DNA from: Saprospiraceae bacterium
GTDB lineage: Bacteria > Bacteroidota > Bacteroidia > Chitinophagales > Saprospiraceae
Length of the DNA stretch: 53,002 nucleotides
Assembly (NCBI GenBank): GCA_028284395.1
Contig: JANQRV010000035.1
Location: forward strand, 1 to 53,002
Direction: 5' to 3'
A program made the position numbers and the translations under genes. The notes beneath the pieces are model-generated. The model was not told the DNA's origin, ran no database searches, and saw nothing but the letters and a program-made list of their open reading frames with translations. This document shows positions 44,582-53,002 of the stretch, one piece after another (the first letter of the stretch is position 1; every line of letters begins with the position of its first letter).

Positions 44582-44711
44582 GGAGTTGCATACCCGGATA
44601 AAGGAGCTAACGCACCTAGTAGCCCAACAAAACCAGATGATTATGAAGAGGGATGATCAACTCAATCTGCTGCAATCGCCGCCACGGCGAAAGTGGTGGA
44701 AATTCTTTTGA
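44580..44711 (+). CDS. Short coiled-coil ORF, probably a C-terminal fragment
   Basis: 43 residues: MELHTRIKELTHLVAQQN..., a heptad-rich helix, ending PPRRKWWKFF. This type of coiled coil with a basic, Trp-rich end is typical of the C-termini of HTH or replication-type proteins of mobile elements. The frame is also open upstream (to about 44421) without a better start, so this may be the tail of a decayed gene. Confidence 0.3.
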   Translation: MELHTRIKELTHLVAQQNQMIMKRDDQLNLLQSPPRRKWWKFF

Positions 44712-44799
44712 TCTTTCTGCCTGGTTTTCGATTAAACGTTGGGTATACGAAACTTCGCTTACCTTGCCTTGGAACTTGTGAAGTTTATTTCGTTAGAGG

Positions 44800-47700
44800 T
44801 TACTTGAATCCCATCTTTTCCACTCCATCCCATTTATCGGGGACGCCATGAATAAGATATTCACTTGCCTTAGTCATGAATAATCGGGCAGCACGGTCCT
44901 CAGGATGTACCTTTAGTATCTGATCAAAGATAGCTGTCGCCTGGGCAAATTCACGATTAAAAAACTGATCAAGTCCTTTCTGAAAATTGGGCTGTGTTTT
45001 GATTTTAAGTGTTAACGTATCCAGAGCATCTCCATCAAAGCATTCATAGAGACCGATGGGTTCTTTTTTACCTTTGACTTGTACTTTGCCTAAATAGCGG
45101 ACTTGAAAAGTAGTCTCCTCTAGCATCTGTGTCAAACTATTTTCGCTCAACAGGATCGAGCTGCCGTAATACTTGGTTAAGCTCTCGATGCGAGAAGCCG
45201 TATTTACCGTGTCGGCAATAGTGGCGGCATCCATTCGTTTTTGATCGCCTATGATCCCCATAATAAGCGCCCCTGTATGAAGCCCAACACCTATACGAAT
45301 GACGGTACGTCCGGAAGCGTGGCGTTCAACATTGTAGTTTGTGAGCTGCTTTTGCATGGCAATAGCGGCTCTAAGGGCATTTTCGGGCTTATTCGGAAAG
45401 ATGGCCATGATCGCATCACCTAGGAATTGATTTATAAACCCACCGTGCTCTTTAATAATTGGTCCCATACGACCGTGGAAGGCATTCACAAATTTAAAAC
45501 ACTGCTCTGGGGTCATGGTTTCTGCCAAACTAGTATAATCTCTAATATCCAAAAAGAGTACTGTAACCTCTCGTTCGGTATAATCACCTAGCATTACTTC
45601 CGTAATACGATCACGGTTCAGGAAACGCAAGAATTCGTTAGGGACGAAACGACCAGCAACATTAAAAATATGATGCAGGTCTATTTGTGTCTTTATGCGA
45701 GCTAACAATTCTTCTTTGTGAAATGGTTTAGGTAAATAGTCATTTGCACCTACAGATAATCCTTGTACAATGTCTTCCAACTGATTTTTTGCAGTGATCA
45801 TGATAACTGGCAGTTCAGAGGGGAGGTAATTCTCTCGGATTCTTTGACAAACTTCATAGCCCGACATACGAGGCATCATCACATCCAACAAAACCAGGTC
45901 AAAATGGAGATGCTCTTCAAGAGCTTTTATAGCTTCTTCCCCATCCATGACTTGAGTAAGTTGAAAATTGAGACCAGAGAGATGGTTCTTAAAAACTTGT
46001 TGATTGATGGATTCATCGTCAACCACCAAAATATTAATTTGACCTGCTTCCTTTTCGATAGTAGGCCCTTTATCAACGATTGGTTCTTTAGCTTGAGGAG
46101 AAGTTGAAATTGTCCTTTTAAATTGCTCCGGCACAAGCGTTGTAGCTTTTTTCGATGAAATGGGAAGGGTAAAGAAAAAAGTAGAACCTTTGCCTCTTTC
46201 ACTTTCTACCCACATCTTTCCTGAGTGTAGTTCAACTAATTTTTTACTAATGCTTAATCCAAGTCCTGTTCCTGCAAATTCTCTTGATATGGAGCCATCT
46301 CCTTGCTCAAATTCTTGAAAAATGACTCCGCGTTTATTTTCTGGAATTCCTATACCCGTGTCCCTTACTGCCACTTGAATTTGGGCGCCTTTTGGTTCTG
46401 CGGATATCGTCACCGATCCAGTTACGGTGAATTTAATCGCATTACCTATAAGGTTGTAAAGAACCTGTTGGAGACGATTTTCATCACCATCTATGCTGGG
46501 GAGATCAACAGGAATATTATTGACGAGAACTAAGTCTTTGCCTTTCGTTAGCGGGGAATTATTGCGTAGAACAATATCAGCTAGGACATAAAGATTAATG
46601 GGCTTTCGTAAAAGTTCAATATCGGAGTTCTTAAGTTTGGAAAAGTCGAGAATATCATTGACCAGGTTATTAAGACGTTTTCCAGAGGAGATCGTCATAG
46701 CTAGGTTTTCCCTAAGTTTCTCTGGAGTTAGATGTTCTGCCTCATCGTAGAGTGATTCCGAAATTCCAATAATGCCTTGCAATGGGGTTCGAAGCTCATG
46801 TGATGTATTGGCTAGAAACTGGTCTTTAAGTTTATTTACCTGTTGCAGTCGTTGATTGAGGAGGCTTGCCTCTTCAAGCTTCTTTTGTTGGATTTGGGTA
46901 CGCCATGCTACGAAAGATAGACCCAATGTAATTGCATTCATTAAAACCATTAAACAGATACCTAGTCCAGGTAAAATACTCCCAACCATGTAAGTCTCTA
47001 AGCCTCCAAATACTCCCAATAGCATTGGAAGTACTTGAAAAACCAGCAAAAGACCAAAAGCAATAATGTATGGACGGGCAAATTTAAAGCCTCTCCGATT
47101 TAAATCAAAAACACTAAATAACAAGAATAAGATAATAATCCACTCCATAAAAAAACGACGATCAAAGTCTGGTTTATCGAAAGAGTAGATACCAAATTGT
47201 TGAATGCCAAACTCTCGGATCAATAGAAATGCGACATATACGATGGTGGATAATTGAACATATCCATACCAATGAAATCTGGGATTTGGTGCCGCAAGAG
47301 ACCTAAGCTGCTCTTTCATAAAGGATAGGAGACTTAAATAAAAGATGCCAAAAATAATTGGTGCCCAAAATACCAATACCCAGTAGGCACTAAAGAAGCG
47401 ATACAAAAAATAAAACCTGTTGATGTAAAAGATAGCCGAAAAAAGAGTGATTGTAAAAAATAGGTAGGACCTGTTTTGGGTAATAATGGCAAGTATAAGA
47501 TGATAGATACCAAAGAAAAGGAATACACCAGCAAAAATTAACATATTGAGCCGGATAAAATTATTGGCTTCTTCTGCAGGTTTTAAGGACATTATATTAA
47601 ATGAAATAGCATTGAAGCCGATTTCCTTTTGGGTAGCATTACTGTAATCAAAACGTGAGGAGGGTTTTAATCGAGCATACCAGGTTTTTTGTTCATTAGG

Positions 47701-48219
47701 CCTTAGTTTTAGGGTCATTACATAATATTCTCGCTCTGCTTTGGGATTTCTGAATTGATGCCCACCAATAAATATTTTTTTAATACCGCCTGGGCTTAGC
47801 TCGTAAAGTTCAATAAGATCGAAGTAATTAGGCAAACCCACAGCATATTCCTGATTATCGAGTTCATTTGCTTGAAAAGTCAGCTTAGCCCAGTAACAGA
47901 TTGTTGGATCGGTACCTTTTTGCTCTGTATCATTCCTCTTAAAACTTGTCGAGGTGGAAGATTGAAAAACATCCTCAACGTTAAGATTACAGCTTGTATC
48001 TTCTAAAATAAAAAGGTCATCGTAAATAAAAATTAGTTCACTCCAACTATGTTCCTCATTAAGAGTAACACTATCTGGTATTAGGTAGGCTTCATGCGTA
48101 TCCAATTGACGAAGACCTTCTTGGCCACAAAGGTTTAGAAAGGTCATAGAATAAAAAGCTACCAGGCTACAGTGTTCCTTCCAGTATAACCTCAAACAAT
48201 AATATAGACTGTACAGCAT
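44800..48219 (-). CDS. 7TM-DISM-type hybrid histidine kinase with receiver, nucleotide cyclase and TPR-like tail
   Basis: A 1139-residue signalling protein. The N-terminal extracellular part (to about 215) has the beta-sandwich look of the 7TMR-DISM sensor. Seven or more membrane helices cover about 225-445. HisKA with SHELRTPLQGIIG has phospho-acceptor His474, followed by HATPase with NAIKFTVTG, DTGIGIPENKRG and GTGLGLSISKKLVE. The receiver domain has LVLLDVMMPRMSG (phospho-acceptor Asp779) and a signature Lys in LPKPFHKEEL. A class III cyclase follows: VTVLFLDIRDYTSL with metal Asp891, and FLGDAIMAIF. A short TPR-like tail is FNREFAQATAIFDQILKVHPED. It would phosphorylate its own receiver and couple that to cAMP or cGMP synthesis. 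It is read leftward. I found no clear -7 box upstream. Confidence 0.92.
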   Translation of the reverse strand: MLYSLYYCLRLYWKEHCSLVAFYSMTFLNLCGQEGLRQLDTHEAYLIPDSVTLNEEHSWSELIFIYDDLFILEDTSCNLNVEDVFQSSTSTSFKRNDTEQKGTDPTICYWAKLTFQANELDNQEYAVGLPNYFDLIELYELSPGGIKKIFIGGHQFRNPKAEREYYVMTLKLRPNEQKTWYARLKPSSRFDYSNATQKEIGFNAISFNIMSLKPAEEANNFIRLNMLIFAGVFLFFGIYHLILAIITQNRSYLFFTITLFSAIFYINRFYFLYRFFSAYWVLVFWAPIIFGIFYLSLLSFMKEQLRSLAAPNPRFHWYGYVQLSTIVYVAFLLIREFGIQQFGIYSFDKPDFDRRFFMEWIIILFLLFSVFDLNRRGFKFARPYIIAFGLLLVFQVLPMLLGVFGGLETYMVGSILPGLGICLMVLMNAITLGLSFVAWRTQIQQKKLEEASLLNQRLQQVNKLKDQFLANTSHELRTPLQGIIGISESLYDEAEHLTPEKLRENLAMTISSGKRLNNLVNDILDFSKLKNSDIELLRKPINLYVLADIVLRNNSPLTKGKDLVLVNNIPVDLPSIDGDENRLQQVLYNLIGNAIKFTVTGSVTISAEPKGAQIQVAVRDTGIGIPENKRGVIFQEFEQGDGSISREFAGTGLGLSISKKLVELHSGKMWVESERGKGSTFFFTLPISSKKATTLVPEQFKRTISTSPQAKEPIVDKGPTIEKEAGQINILVVDDESINQQVFKNHLSGLNFQLTQVMDGEEAIKALEEHLHFDLVLLDVMMPRMSGYEVCQRIRENYLPSELPVIMITAKNQLEDIVQGLSVGANDYLPKPFHKEELLARIKTQIDLHHIFNVAGRFVPNEFLRFLNRDRITEVMLGDYTEREVTVLFLDIRDYTSLAETMTPEQCFKFVNAFHGRMGPIIKEHGGFINQFLGDAIMAIFPNKPENALRAAIAMQKQLTNYNVERHASGRTVIRIGVGLHTGALIMGIIGDQKRMDAATIADTVNTASRIESLTKYYGSSILLSENSLTQMLEETTFQVRYLGKVQVKGKKEPIGLYECFDGDALDTLTLKIKTQPNFQKGLDQFFNREFAQATAIFDQILKVHPEDRAARLFMTKASEYLIHGVPDKWDGVEKMGFK

Positions 48220-48628
48220 TCGATTTTATGATAAAATTTGGGATCTTAGCGTTGCTCAACGAGTCAATTAATCCACCGTTTTCAGTCACTTCATTTCTCT
48301 TTATTAAAGATAAAAAGATTTATTCAGAGCCTGGTTCCAAATTCTCGTTTCAAAAATCAAATGGTCATAAACTCTGAAAGCCTCCGATATATCGAACTTG
48401 CAATACTAGGCTTGTTGAATTTTCTCGGAACTTTGGGTAGCTGATCGGTACTGAAAATTGCCCCACCATTTTTCACCTAAGCTGTGCTTAGGGAATAAGT
48501 CTGTGGTATTTTTTGATCAATTCTTTTAGCCAAAATGACGGAGCTAATGAGAAGAAAAAAGACCTCAATTTTGAAGTATAAAATTCCTTAGTAGAGACGT
48601 CTGCTATTTCTTTTAACAATTTTCGACA
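48220..48628. other. Gene-free spacer in the decayed region
   Basis: 409 bases upstream of the kinase-cyclase start. No convincing ORF, tRNA or terminator. A small inverted repeat CGTTG-CT-CAACG lies near 48250. The stretch around 48450-48475 has the look of mobile-element debris, but I cannot name it. Confidence 0.4.
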
Positions 48629-49015
48629 TTAGGCGATCTGTCGTTTTTGCTCTTGAATAGACAAGGCAATTTGCTCGGCATTTTCCTCTGCATCTATTCC
48701 GATGTAGAGTCTAAGTTGGGCTTCTGTCGAATGCCCGGTCATGAGCATAATCTGTGCCATTGAATAGCCCATTCGATACAAATTGGTTGCAAAGCTGCGT
48801 CGGCAGATATGGGAAGATACGACCTCATATTTCGGTACAAAGCGTTTTTCGAGCCGGGGCTTTCTACCCATATATTGCTCAACTACCAAAACCTCTTTAT
48901 CAATCTCAGCTTGTTTACAGAATATTTCATGGCCATCATTAAACTTTTGCATGGAGAGTTTGGGAGCATTGTAGTCGTATTCTTCCAGTACTGGAGTGAG
49001 CCACGAAAACTCCAC
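48629..49015 (-). pseudogene. Tyrosine recombinase, C-terminal fragment only
   Basis: About 122 recognisable residues of a Bacteroidota site-specific integrase. After LTPVLEEYDYNAPKLSMQKFN comes PKYEVVSSHICRRSFATNLYRMGYSMAQIM, which holds the catalytic HxxR, then LMTGHSTEAQLRLYIGID with the second catalytic His and the nucleophile Tyr. The N-terminal core-binding and first catalytic Arg regions are missing; a normal member is about 400 residues. Similarity stops near base 49000 (the codon for the L of LTP), where the sequence passes into another gene's remains. It is therefore a deletion or fusion remnant, inactive in itself. Confidence 0.85.
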
Positions 49016-49127
49016 TCACTCCAGCACCCAAGAATTCAGATGCAGTATTGATGGTCTCCGACGCCAAAAACCCAAGGCCAAACAAAGCTCCAAAAGTGAT
49101 CAGAAGATTAGTGGCCGTACCAATAAT
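48939..49127 (-). pseudogene. Fragment of a small membrane protein joined to the recombinase remnant
   Basis: In a different minus-strand frame, bases about 49000-49127 encode IIGTATNLLITFGALFGLG and FLASETINTASEFLGAG, a hydrophobic helix with a protein-like sequence. A TAG sits directly upstream (49128-49130) and the frame runs into recombinase DNA after about 49000. It appears to be the front of an unrelated membrane-protein gene cut by the rearrangement that removed the recombinase N-terminus. The plus-strand frame 48996-49205 over the same bases looks less coding. Confidence 0.4.
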
Positions 49128-49180
49128 CTACATGATCCGCGCTTCCATTTTAACCAGGTCAATTTTGATTTCAAAATGGG

Positions 49181-49202
49181 CCCACCCGGAAAACCGGGCG
49201 GG
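49181..49202 (-). terminator. GC-rich hairpin, possible leftward terminator
   Basis: Arms 49181-49189 and 49194-49202 (9 bases, one G-U pair on the minus strand) with an AAAA/TTTT loop. On the minus strand ATTTTGA follows shortly after. The gene it would end is no longer recognisable. The rest of 49203-49478 contains short inverted repeats (for example GGTTC-TATC-GAACC near 49260) but no gene. Confidence 0.4.
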
Positions 49203-49417
49203 TAATAAGGTAAATGGGAGGCGATAGACTAAAACTCAATTATCATTGCCAGGTTCCTCCGGTTCTATCGAACCAATCGTCGGGCACTCTTCAAAATCAC
49301 TCCATCCGATCGGGGATGAACGGATCGTAGGGAGTTTTCGGGATTCTTTTGGGAAGGGGGAATGAATGTTTAGGGCCTACCATCAGTATAAAGAGCATCA
49401 AAGATTTACTCTTCAGT

Positions 49418-49425
49418 TAATTTTG
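49418..49425 (+). promoter_or_regulatory. -7 box before the propeller-cyclase gene
   Basis: TAATTTTG, an exact TAnnTTTG match, 53 bases before the ATG at 49479. The -33 TTG is not obvious. Confidence 0.4.
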
Positions 49426-49478
49426 TAATATATCCCGATTTTAGCATCTTTGGCTACCTGACTATCAATAGCCGAAAA

Positions 49479-52400
49479 ATGCTCTCAGCCCCACAGATGA
49501 ATTCTCTTATTACTCCTTTTGCCCTGCAGTTTCTAATGTGTGTTGTGTTGACATTATCTTGCTCAATGGGCATAGCCCAGCCGGATAGCCCATTTGAGGG
49601 CTATAAATTTCACAATGTAGCTTTGGTCAGTGATGCCCCCAATATGCCAAAGGGTAGAATATGGGACATCCATCGTGGATCCAGTGGTTATCTCTGGTTT
49701 ACGGTCGGCACTTTTCTTTGCCAATACGATGGCAAAGAAATCCGGAATTATCAACCAATAGGAGCAAGGACAGGTGATGTCTATGGCTTGCAAGATATAT
49801 TCGAAGATAGTAATGGATATGTATGGTTGTCCGGCTTCAATAAAACGGAGCGCTTTGACCCGGTAAGAGAAGAGTTTAAAGTATTTGAACTCGGTCCAGA
49901 GCAGGTTTACGATTTCCGGGAGGTGGCCGTATTTGAGGACCAGCGTGGGTATATATGGAGAAGTTGGGCCAATGGGATGGAAGTGTTTATCCAGGACGAA
50001 ATCGATGAATACCAAAGGGTGTTTTTGCCGGCAAGATCTCTATCCGAAGTGTTCAAACAAGAAGTAGAAGAGGTTTATGACAGCAGTACGGTAATCGCAT
50101 CGCTACTGCCTTCAAAATCCGACTTAAGAAAGCAGATGACTTTTAATTTGGATAAAGTGACGACCCTTTTTATCCTGGTTCAGGGTGTTTTTAATAACGG
50201 CCGCATGACGGACTATGGATGGATAGAAAGCAATAAAGGAGAAGTACTATTTGAAATGCAGCAGGCCAAGACAGTGTCCATTGGTGAGATTCCGGGCTGG
50301 CAAGTACAGTTAGACAGTTGGACACTTCCGGCCGGACAATACACTTTACACTATCATTCCCTTGGAAAAAATGTAATGGCCCACTTTGGGTCCAAAAAAA
50401 ATCGAGTGTGGACTCGTGACTGGCAAGGTATTCAACTGCATGAATTCCAGGCCAATAGCTCGAAAGCATTCTTGAATCGTTCCTGGGAGAGAGACTCCAC
50501 TAAAATATCCGCAGGCTGGGGCACCGCATTCAAAGACAGAAACGGTGACCTATTGATCGCTTCCCTGGGGTCGATCGACCGAGTGGTTTATCCGGAAAAA
50601 GCGGATGGCGGCATGGAGTTCTTATTTGAGCCGGAAGTGCAGGGCGAGTCGTGGCTTCCATCTGGCGCCGACATTCATTATGACGCCGGAAATGAAGGCT
50701 ATTGGATTTCTGTAAACTTGCCAAATAGCGAGCAGGAAGATGTAGGATTAATCCTGTATGATCCTTCCAGGAAAGTGACAAAAATACTTCCCGAATCCCC
50801 ATTGCCAAAGGTGGATAAAACTTTTTTTGCCCAAGAGACCTACCTCAAAAGGTCGAAAATCGATCGGCAAGGCCATATTTGGGTTAGTCCTTGGAGTACT
50901 GATAACGCAGGCTTGTTCAGGTATAAGCTTCCGGTCGCTCCCTTTATAAAGAGCAATCATACTGACAATGCACTCAGAGTCACCAACCAAATCGTTGCTG
51001 GGCTGGAAATAGACTCCGAAAACCTCCTATGGTTGGGTACGGAGAACAACCTTTATTGCCTTGACTTAAATCCGCCCGACATCGAAAGAGTGGATTTGTC
51101 TCATCTGATGAGCCCAGAGCCTTTTGCTGTTTTTCCGAAAATCTTCCTGGCGCAAGATGGTACGATTTGGGTCATGCCCCAGCAAGGTGGAGGCCCGGTA
51201 CACTATGACCCTTCTACCGGTATTGCCCGGAAAGAGGGATCAATCGGAGGAGTTCAAAGTCCCTATTATTTCCCATTACTTGAGGATTCCAAGGGCAACT
51301 TCTGGTGGGGTGCCAAAGACTTACTAATCAGACAAAACAAAAATTCCGGTCTGACCCAAACCTATCCACTGGTAAGCAATACCCCTAGACAAATGGTTCA
51401 TTACGAGATGAAAGAAACACCAGAAGGCGACTACCTGGTCAATTCCGGAGGGAATGTACATTTGTTTGATGCAAATACCGGGGCTTCTACTCCGGTATTC
51501 TTGACTAAAAATAATTTGGAAGTAGAGATCAGAGCTATTCTTTTGGATCATAAGGAAGGCTTTTGGACAATCGACCGCAATGGCGTGATCGTTAGATACC
51601 TGCGGACACGTGATGGGGTGGATCAGGTGGGATACAGATCCAATGCGCAATTTGTTCTCAGCGCATTGCAGGATAAATCCGGCGATATTTGGTATTCTGC
51701 TGCCCACGGTATTATGAGGTATCAACCAAATAAGGACTCTTTTACTCACTATGGATACGAGCACGGTCTGCCGCCCGACGCTGCCTTTTTGAATAGTATT
51801 TCTATGGATTTGACAGGAGGTATTTGGGTGATTTCACCCGGAAAACCCGGTAAGATCCTGCGTTTTGATCCAGAACAAGAGCGTTTTCAAAGCTATTCAG
51901 AATTGAATAATCTGTATTCCTCGGGAAGTTTAAGCGGCATGAAAGTAAGTGCGAATGGACGAATAATAGCCCTCGTTGCAGGTGGTTTAGCGTCCTTTCA
52001 CCCCGATAGTATTACGATCAGCAAAAGAGCTCCGCTCGTCAAGATAACAGATTTCAGAATTTCCGAAAACTCGATACTCAAAGGTGGAGACGGCAAATAT
52101 ACCACCGTAAATTCGATTGATGGCATTGAATTTCCCCACGTCGAAAATGACGTAACCATAGCATATCTGGGCATCCACATGCAAGGGGGGGCGGAGGTCA
52201 CTTATTCCTACCGGTTAGCTGGAGCACAGGACGACTGGGTTGATGCCGGATATGAGAGAATCGCCAGGTTTCCCAACCTGCGTCCGGCAGCATACACCTT
52301 CCATCTCAAAGCCAAAGATAAGAATGGCCTTTCAAGTGAGAAGTTCAGTCTCTCTTTTACCATCCGCCCCCCCTGGTGGCAAACCTGGTGGGCACGGGTA

Positions 52401-53002
52401 CTTTACCTGCTTTTTGTCCTCGCCTCAATTGTCGTCTATACCCGATGGCGAACGGCTAACCTAAGAAGACGACAAGTTGTATTGGAACAAACCGTATCCG
52501 AGAGAACTGCGGAACTGGTCACAGAGAAAAATCGTGTCGAACAACAAAAGGAAGTCATCGAAAAAGAAAAGGAGCGCTCCGATGAATTGCTCCTCAACAT
52601 CCTACCCTCCAGCATTGCAGAGGAACTAAAACAAAATGGGGCCTCCCCTGCCCGCCACTTTGATCAGGTCACCGTATTGTTCACGGACTTTGTACAATTC
52701 ACTGCCATTTCCGAACAATTGACCCCAGAACAATTGGTTGAAGAGATCAATGTCTGTTTCAAGACTTTCGATGAAATCATTACCAAGTACGGCATTGAGA
52801 AAATCAAAACCATCGGCGATGCCTATATGGCCGCCGGTGGCCTACAGCTACCCCGGTCCACTAAACCGCGAGATGTTATCCTGGCTGCCCTTGAGATGCA
52901 GCAATTCATCCAATCCCGCCAAGCCAGTCGCCGGCAGGAAAATGCGCCCTATTTTGAGATGCGCTGCGGTATTCATACCGGACCGGTCGTTGCCGGCATC
53001 GT
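49479..53002 (+). CDS. Propeller / Y_Y_Y / membrane-anchored class III nucleotide cyclase, 3' end missing
   Basis: The frame is open from ATG 49479 (or 49497, which begins directly at the signal peptide MNSLITPFALQFLMCVV) to the window end, 1174 codons. Residues about 40-860 are two-component-regulator-propeller-like blades (GRIWDIHRGSSGYLWFTVG, SKGNFWWGAKDLLIRQ, KSGDIWYSAAHGIMRYQ). Residues about 885-965 are a Y_Y_Y-type domain (ENDVTIAYLGIHM...YSYRLAGAQDDWVDAG). A membrane helix lies at about 970-990, then a coiled coil, then the cyclase from about residue 1060 with VTVLFTDFVQFTAIS and TIGDAYMAAGG, which carry the two metal-binding Asp. The catalytic domain is cut by the window edge. It probably senses a periplasmic signal and makes a cyclic nucleotide. 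The propeller domains are more usual in hybrid two-component systems; here the output is a cyclase. Confidence 0.9.
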   Translation, partial: MLSAPQMNSLITPFALQFLMCVVLTLSCSMGIAQPDSPFEGYKFHNVALVSDAPNMPKGRIWDIHRGSSGYLWFTVGTFLCQYDGKEIRNYQPIGARTGDVYGLQDIFEDSNGYVWLSGFNKTERFDPVREEFKVFELGPEQVYDFREVAVFEDQRGYIWRSWANGMEVFIQDEIDEYQRVFLPARSLSEVFKQEVEEVYDSSTVIASLLPSKSDLRKQMTFNLDKVTTLFILVQGVFNNGRMTDYGWIESNKGEVLFEMQQAKTVSIGEIPGWQVQLDSWTLPAGQYTLHYHSLGKNVMAHFGSKKNRVWTRDWQGIQLHEFQANSSKAFLNRSWERDSTKISAGWGTAFKDRNGDLLIASLGSIDRVVYPEKADGGMEFLFEPEVQGESWLPSGADIHYDAGNEGYWISVNLPNSEQEDVGLILYDPSRKVTKILPESPLPKVDKTFFAQETYLKRSKIDRQGHIWVSPWSTDNAGLFRYKLPVAPFIKSNHTDNALRVTNQIVAGLEIDSENLLWLGTENNLYCLDLNPPDIERVDLSHLMSPEPFAVFPKIFLAQDGTIWVMPQQGGGPVHYDPSTGIARKEGSIGGVQSPYYFPLLEDSKGNFWWGAKDLLIRQNKNSGLTQTYPLVSNTPRQMVHYEMKETPEGDYLVNSGGNVHLFDANTGASTPVFLTKNNLEVEIRAILLDHKEGFWTIDRNGVIVRYLRTRDGVDQVGYRSNAQFVLSALQDKSGDIWYSAAHGIMRYQPNKDSFTHYGYEHGLPPDAAFLNSISMDLTGGIWVISPGKPGKILRFDPEQERFQSYSELNNLYSSGSLSGMKVSANGRIIALVAGGLASFHPDSITISKRAPLVKITDFRISENSILKGGDGKYTTVNSIDGIEFPHVENDVTIAYLGIHMQGGAEVTYSYRLAGAQDDWVDAGYERIARFPNLRPAAYTFHLKAKDKNGLSSEKFSLSFTIRPPWWQTWWARVLYLLFVLASIVVYTRWRTANLRRRQVVLEQTVSERTAELVTEKNRVEQQKEVIEKEKERSDELLLNILPSSIAEELKQNGASPARHFDQVTVLFTDFVQFTAISEQLTPEQLVEEINVCFKTFDEIITKYGIEKIKTIGDAYMAAGGLQLPRSTKPRDVILAALEMQQFIQSRQASRRQENAPYFEMRCGIHTGPVVAGI

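Noticed and set aside
43325..49381. Shared AGGGCCTACC near 43326 and 49371 as attachment-site repeats of the island
   Set aside because: Only 10 bases are shared, and neither copy is part of the tRNA 3' end, so chance is the simpler explanation.
49563..50015. 150-codon minus-strand frame
   Set aside because: It lies opposite the long propeller-cyclase frame, which is clearly coding across the same bases.

Overview
The window looks like a chromosomal segment of a Bacteroidota bacterium, probably near the Saprospiria (Saprospiraceae/Lewinella-like). The evidence is a type IX secretion (T9SS) locus with a gliding-type C-terminal sorting domain, a PorP/SprF protein and a PorE-like OmpA protein; -7 boxes of the form TAnnTTTG; a cysteine-poor DksA-like protein; a long LspA in which the usual D-R is D-S; and two large sensor/nucleotide-cyclase fusions. 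The class assignment is inference; the phylum is well supported. I see no rRNA, CRISPR array or intact insertion sequence.

Layout. 1-4569: a 5'-truncated M1 metallopeptidase, a membrane protein, a haloalkane-dehalogenase-like hydrolase and a DinB-fold protein run rightward and meet an MBL-fold hydrolase. 4757-10226: a 1178-residue peptidase-MA-like/propeller/beta-barrel outer-membrane protein, then two leftward coiled-coil envelope proteins, one an OmpA lipoprotein. 10535-20513: an S9 peptidase, the YifB/ComM-type AAA protein, a sulfotransferase, and a compact run of IorA-like TPP enzyme, 55-residue membrane microprotein, DgcA-like epimerase/racemase and DgcN-like protein, meeting a glycosyltransferase end to end. 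20547-31069: a 32-residue lipoprotein, a possible leader ORF, and a three-gene T9SS operon (2356-residue cell-surface protein, PorP/SprF, PorE-like OmpA protein). 31134-33731: a radical SAM/SPASM enzyme, an intergenic region with two perfect inverted DnaA boxes, and a TPR protein.

33815-43033 is mostly housekeeping: YqeY-like, RsmA, PdxA, DksA-like, LspA, two cysteine-free ArsR regulators with inverted repeats over their promoters, TsaB, RF1, a GDPD-like phosphodiesterase, a HemJ-like protein and a 2OG-Fe(II) oxygenase. A tRNA-Gln(UUG) with its own terminator follows at 43130.

43245-49478, downstream of that tRNA, is gene-poor and patchy. It holds a GIY-YIG/toxin-tip-like fragment with a small partner ORF, two uncertain head-to-head ORFs, a 7TM-histidine kinase-receiver-cyclase-TPR fusion, and a tyrosine recombinase reduced to its C-terminal third and joined to a piece of another gene. 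This reads as a decayed mobile region. The window ends inside a second signalling gene (propeller, Y_Y_Y, membrane helix, class III cyclase).

I did not find an unmistakable new multi-gene defence or biosynthetic system. The most promising items are the IorA-like/microprotein/DgcA/DgcN cluster, the toxin-tip/partner pair, the DnaA-box locus and two very small ORFs.
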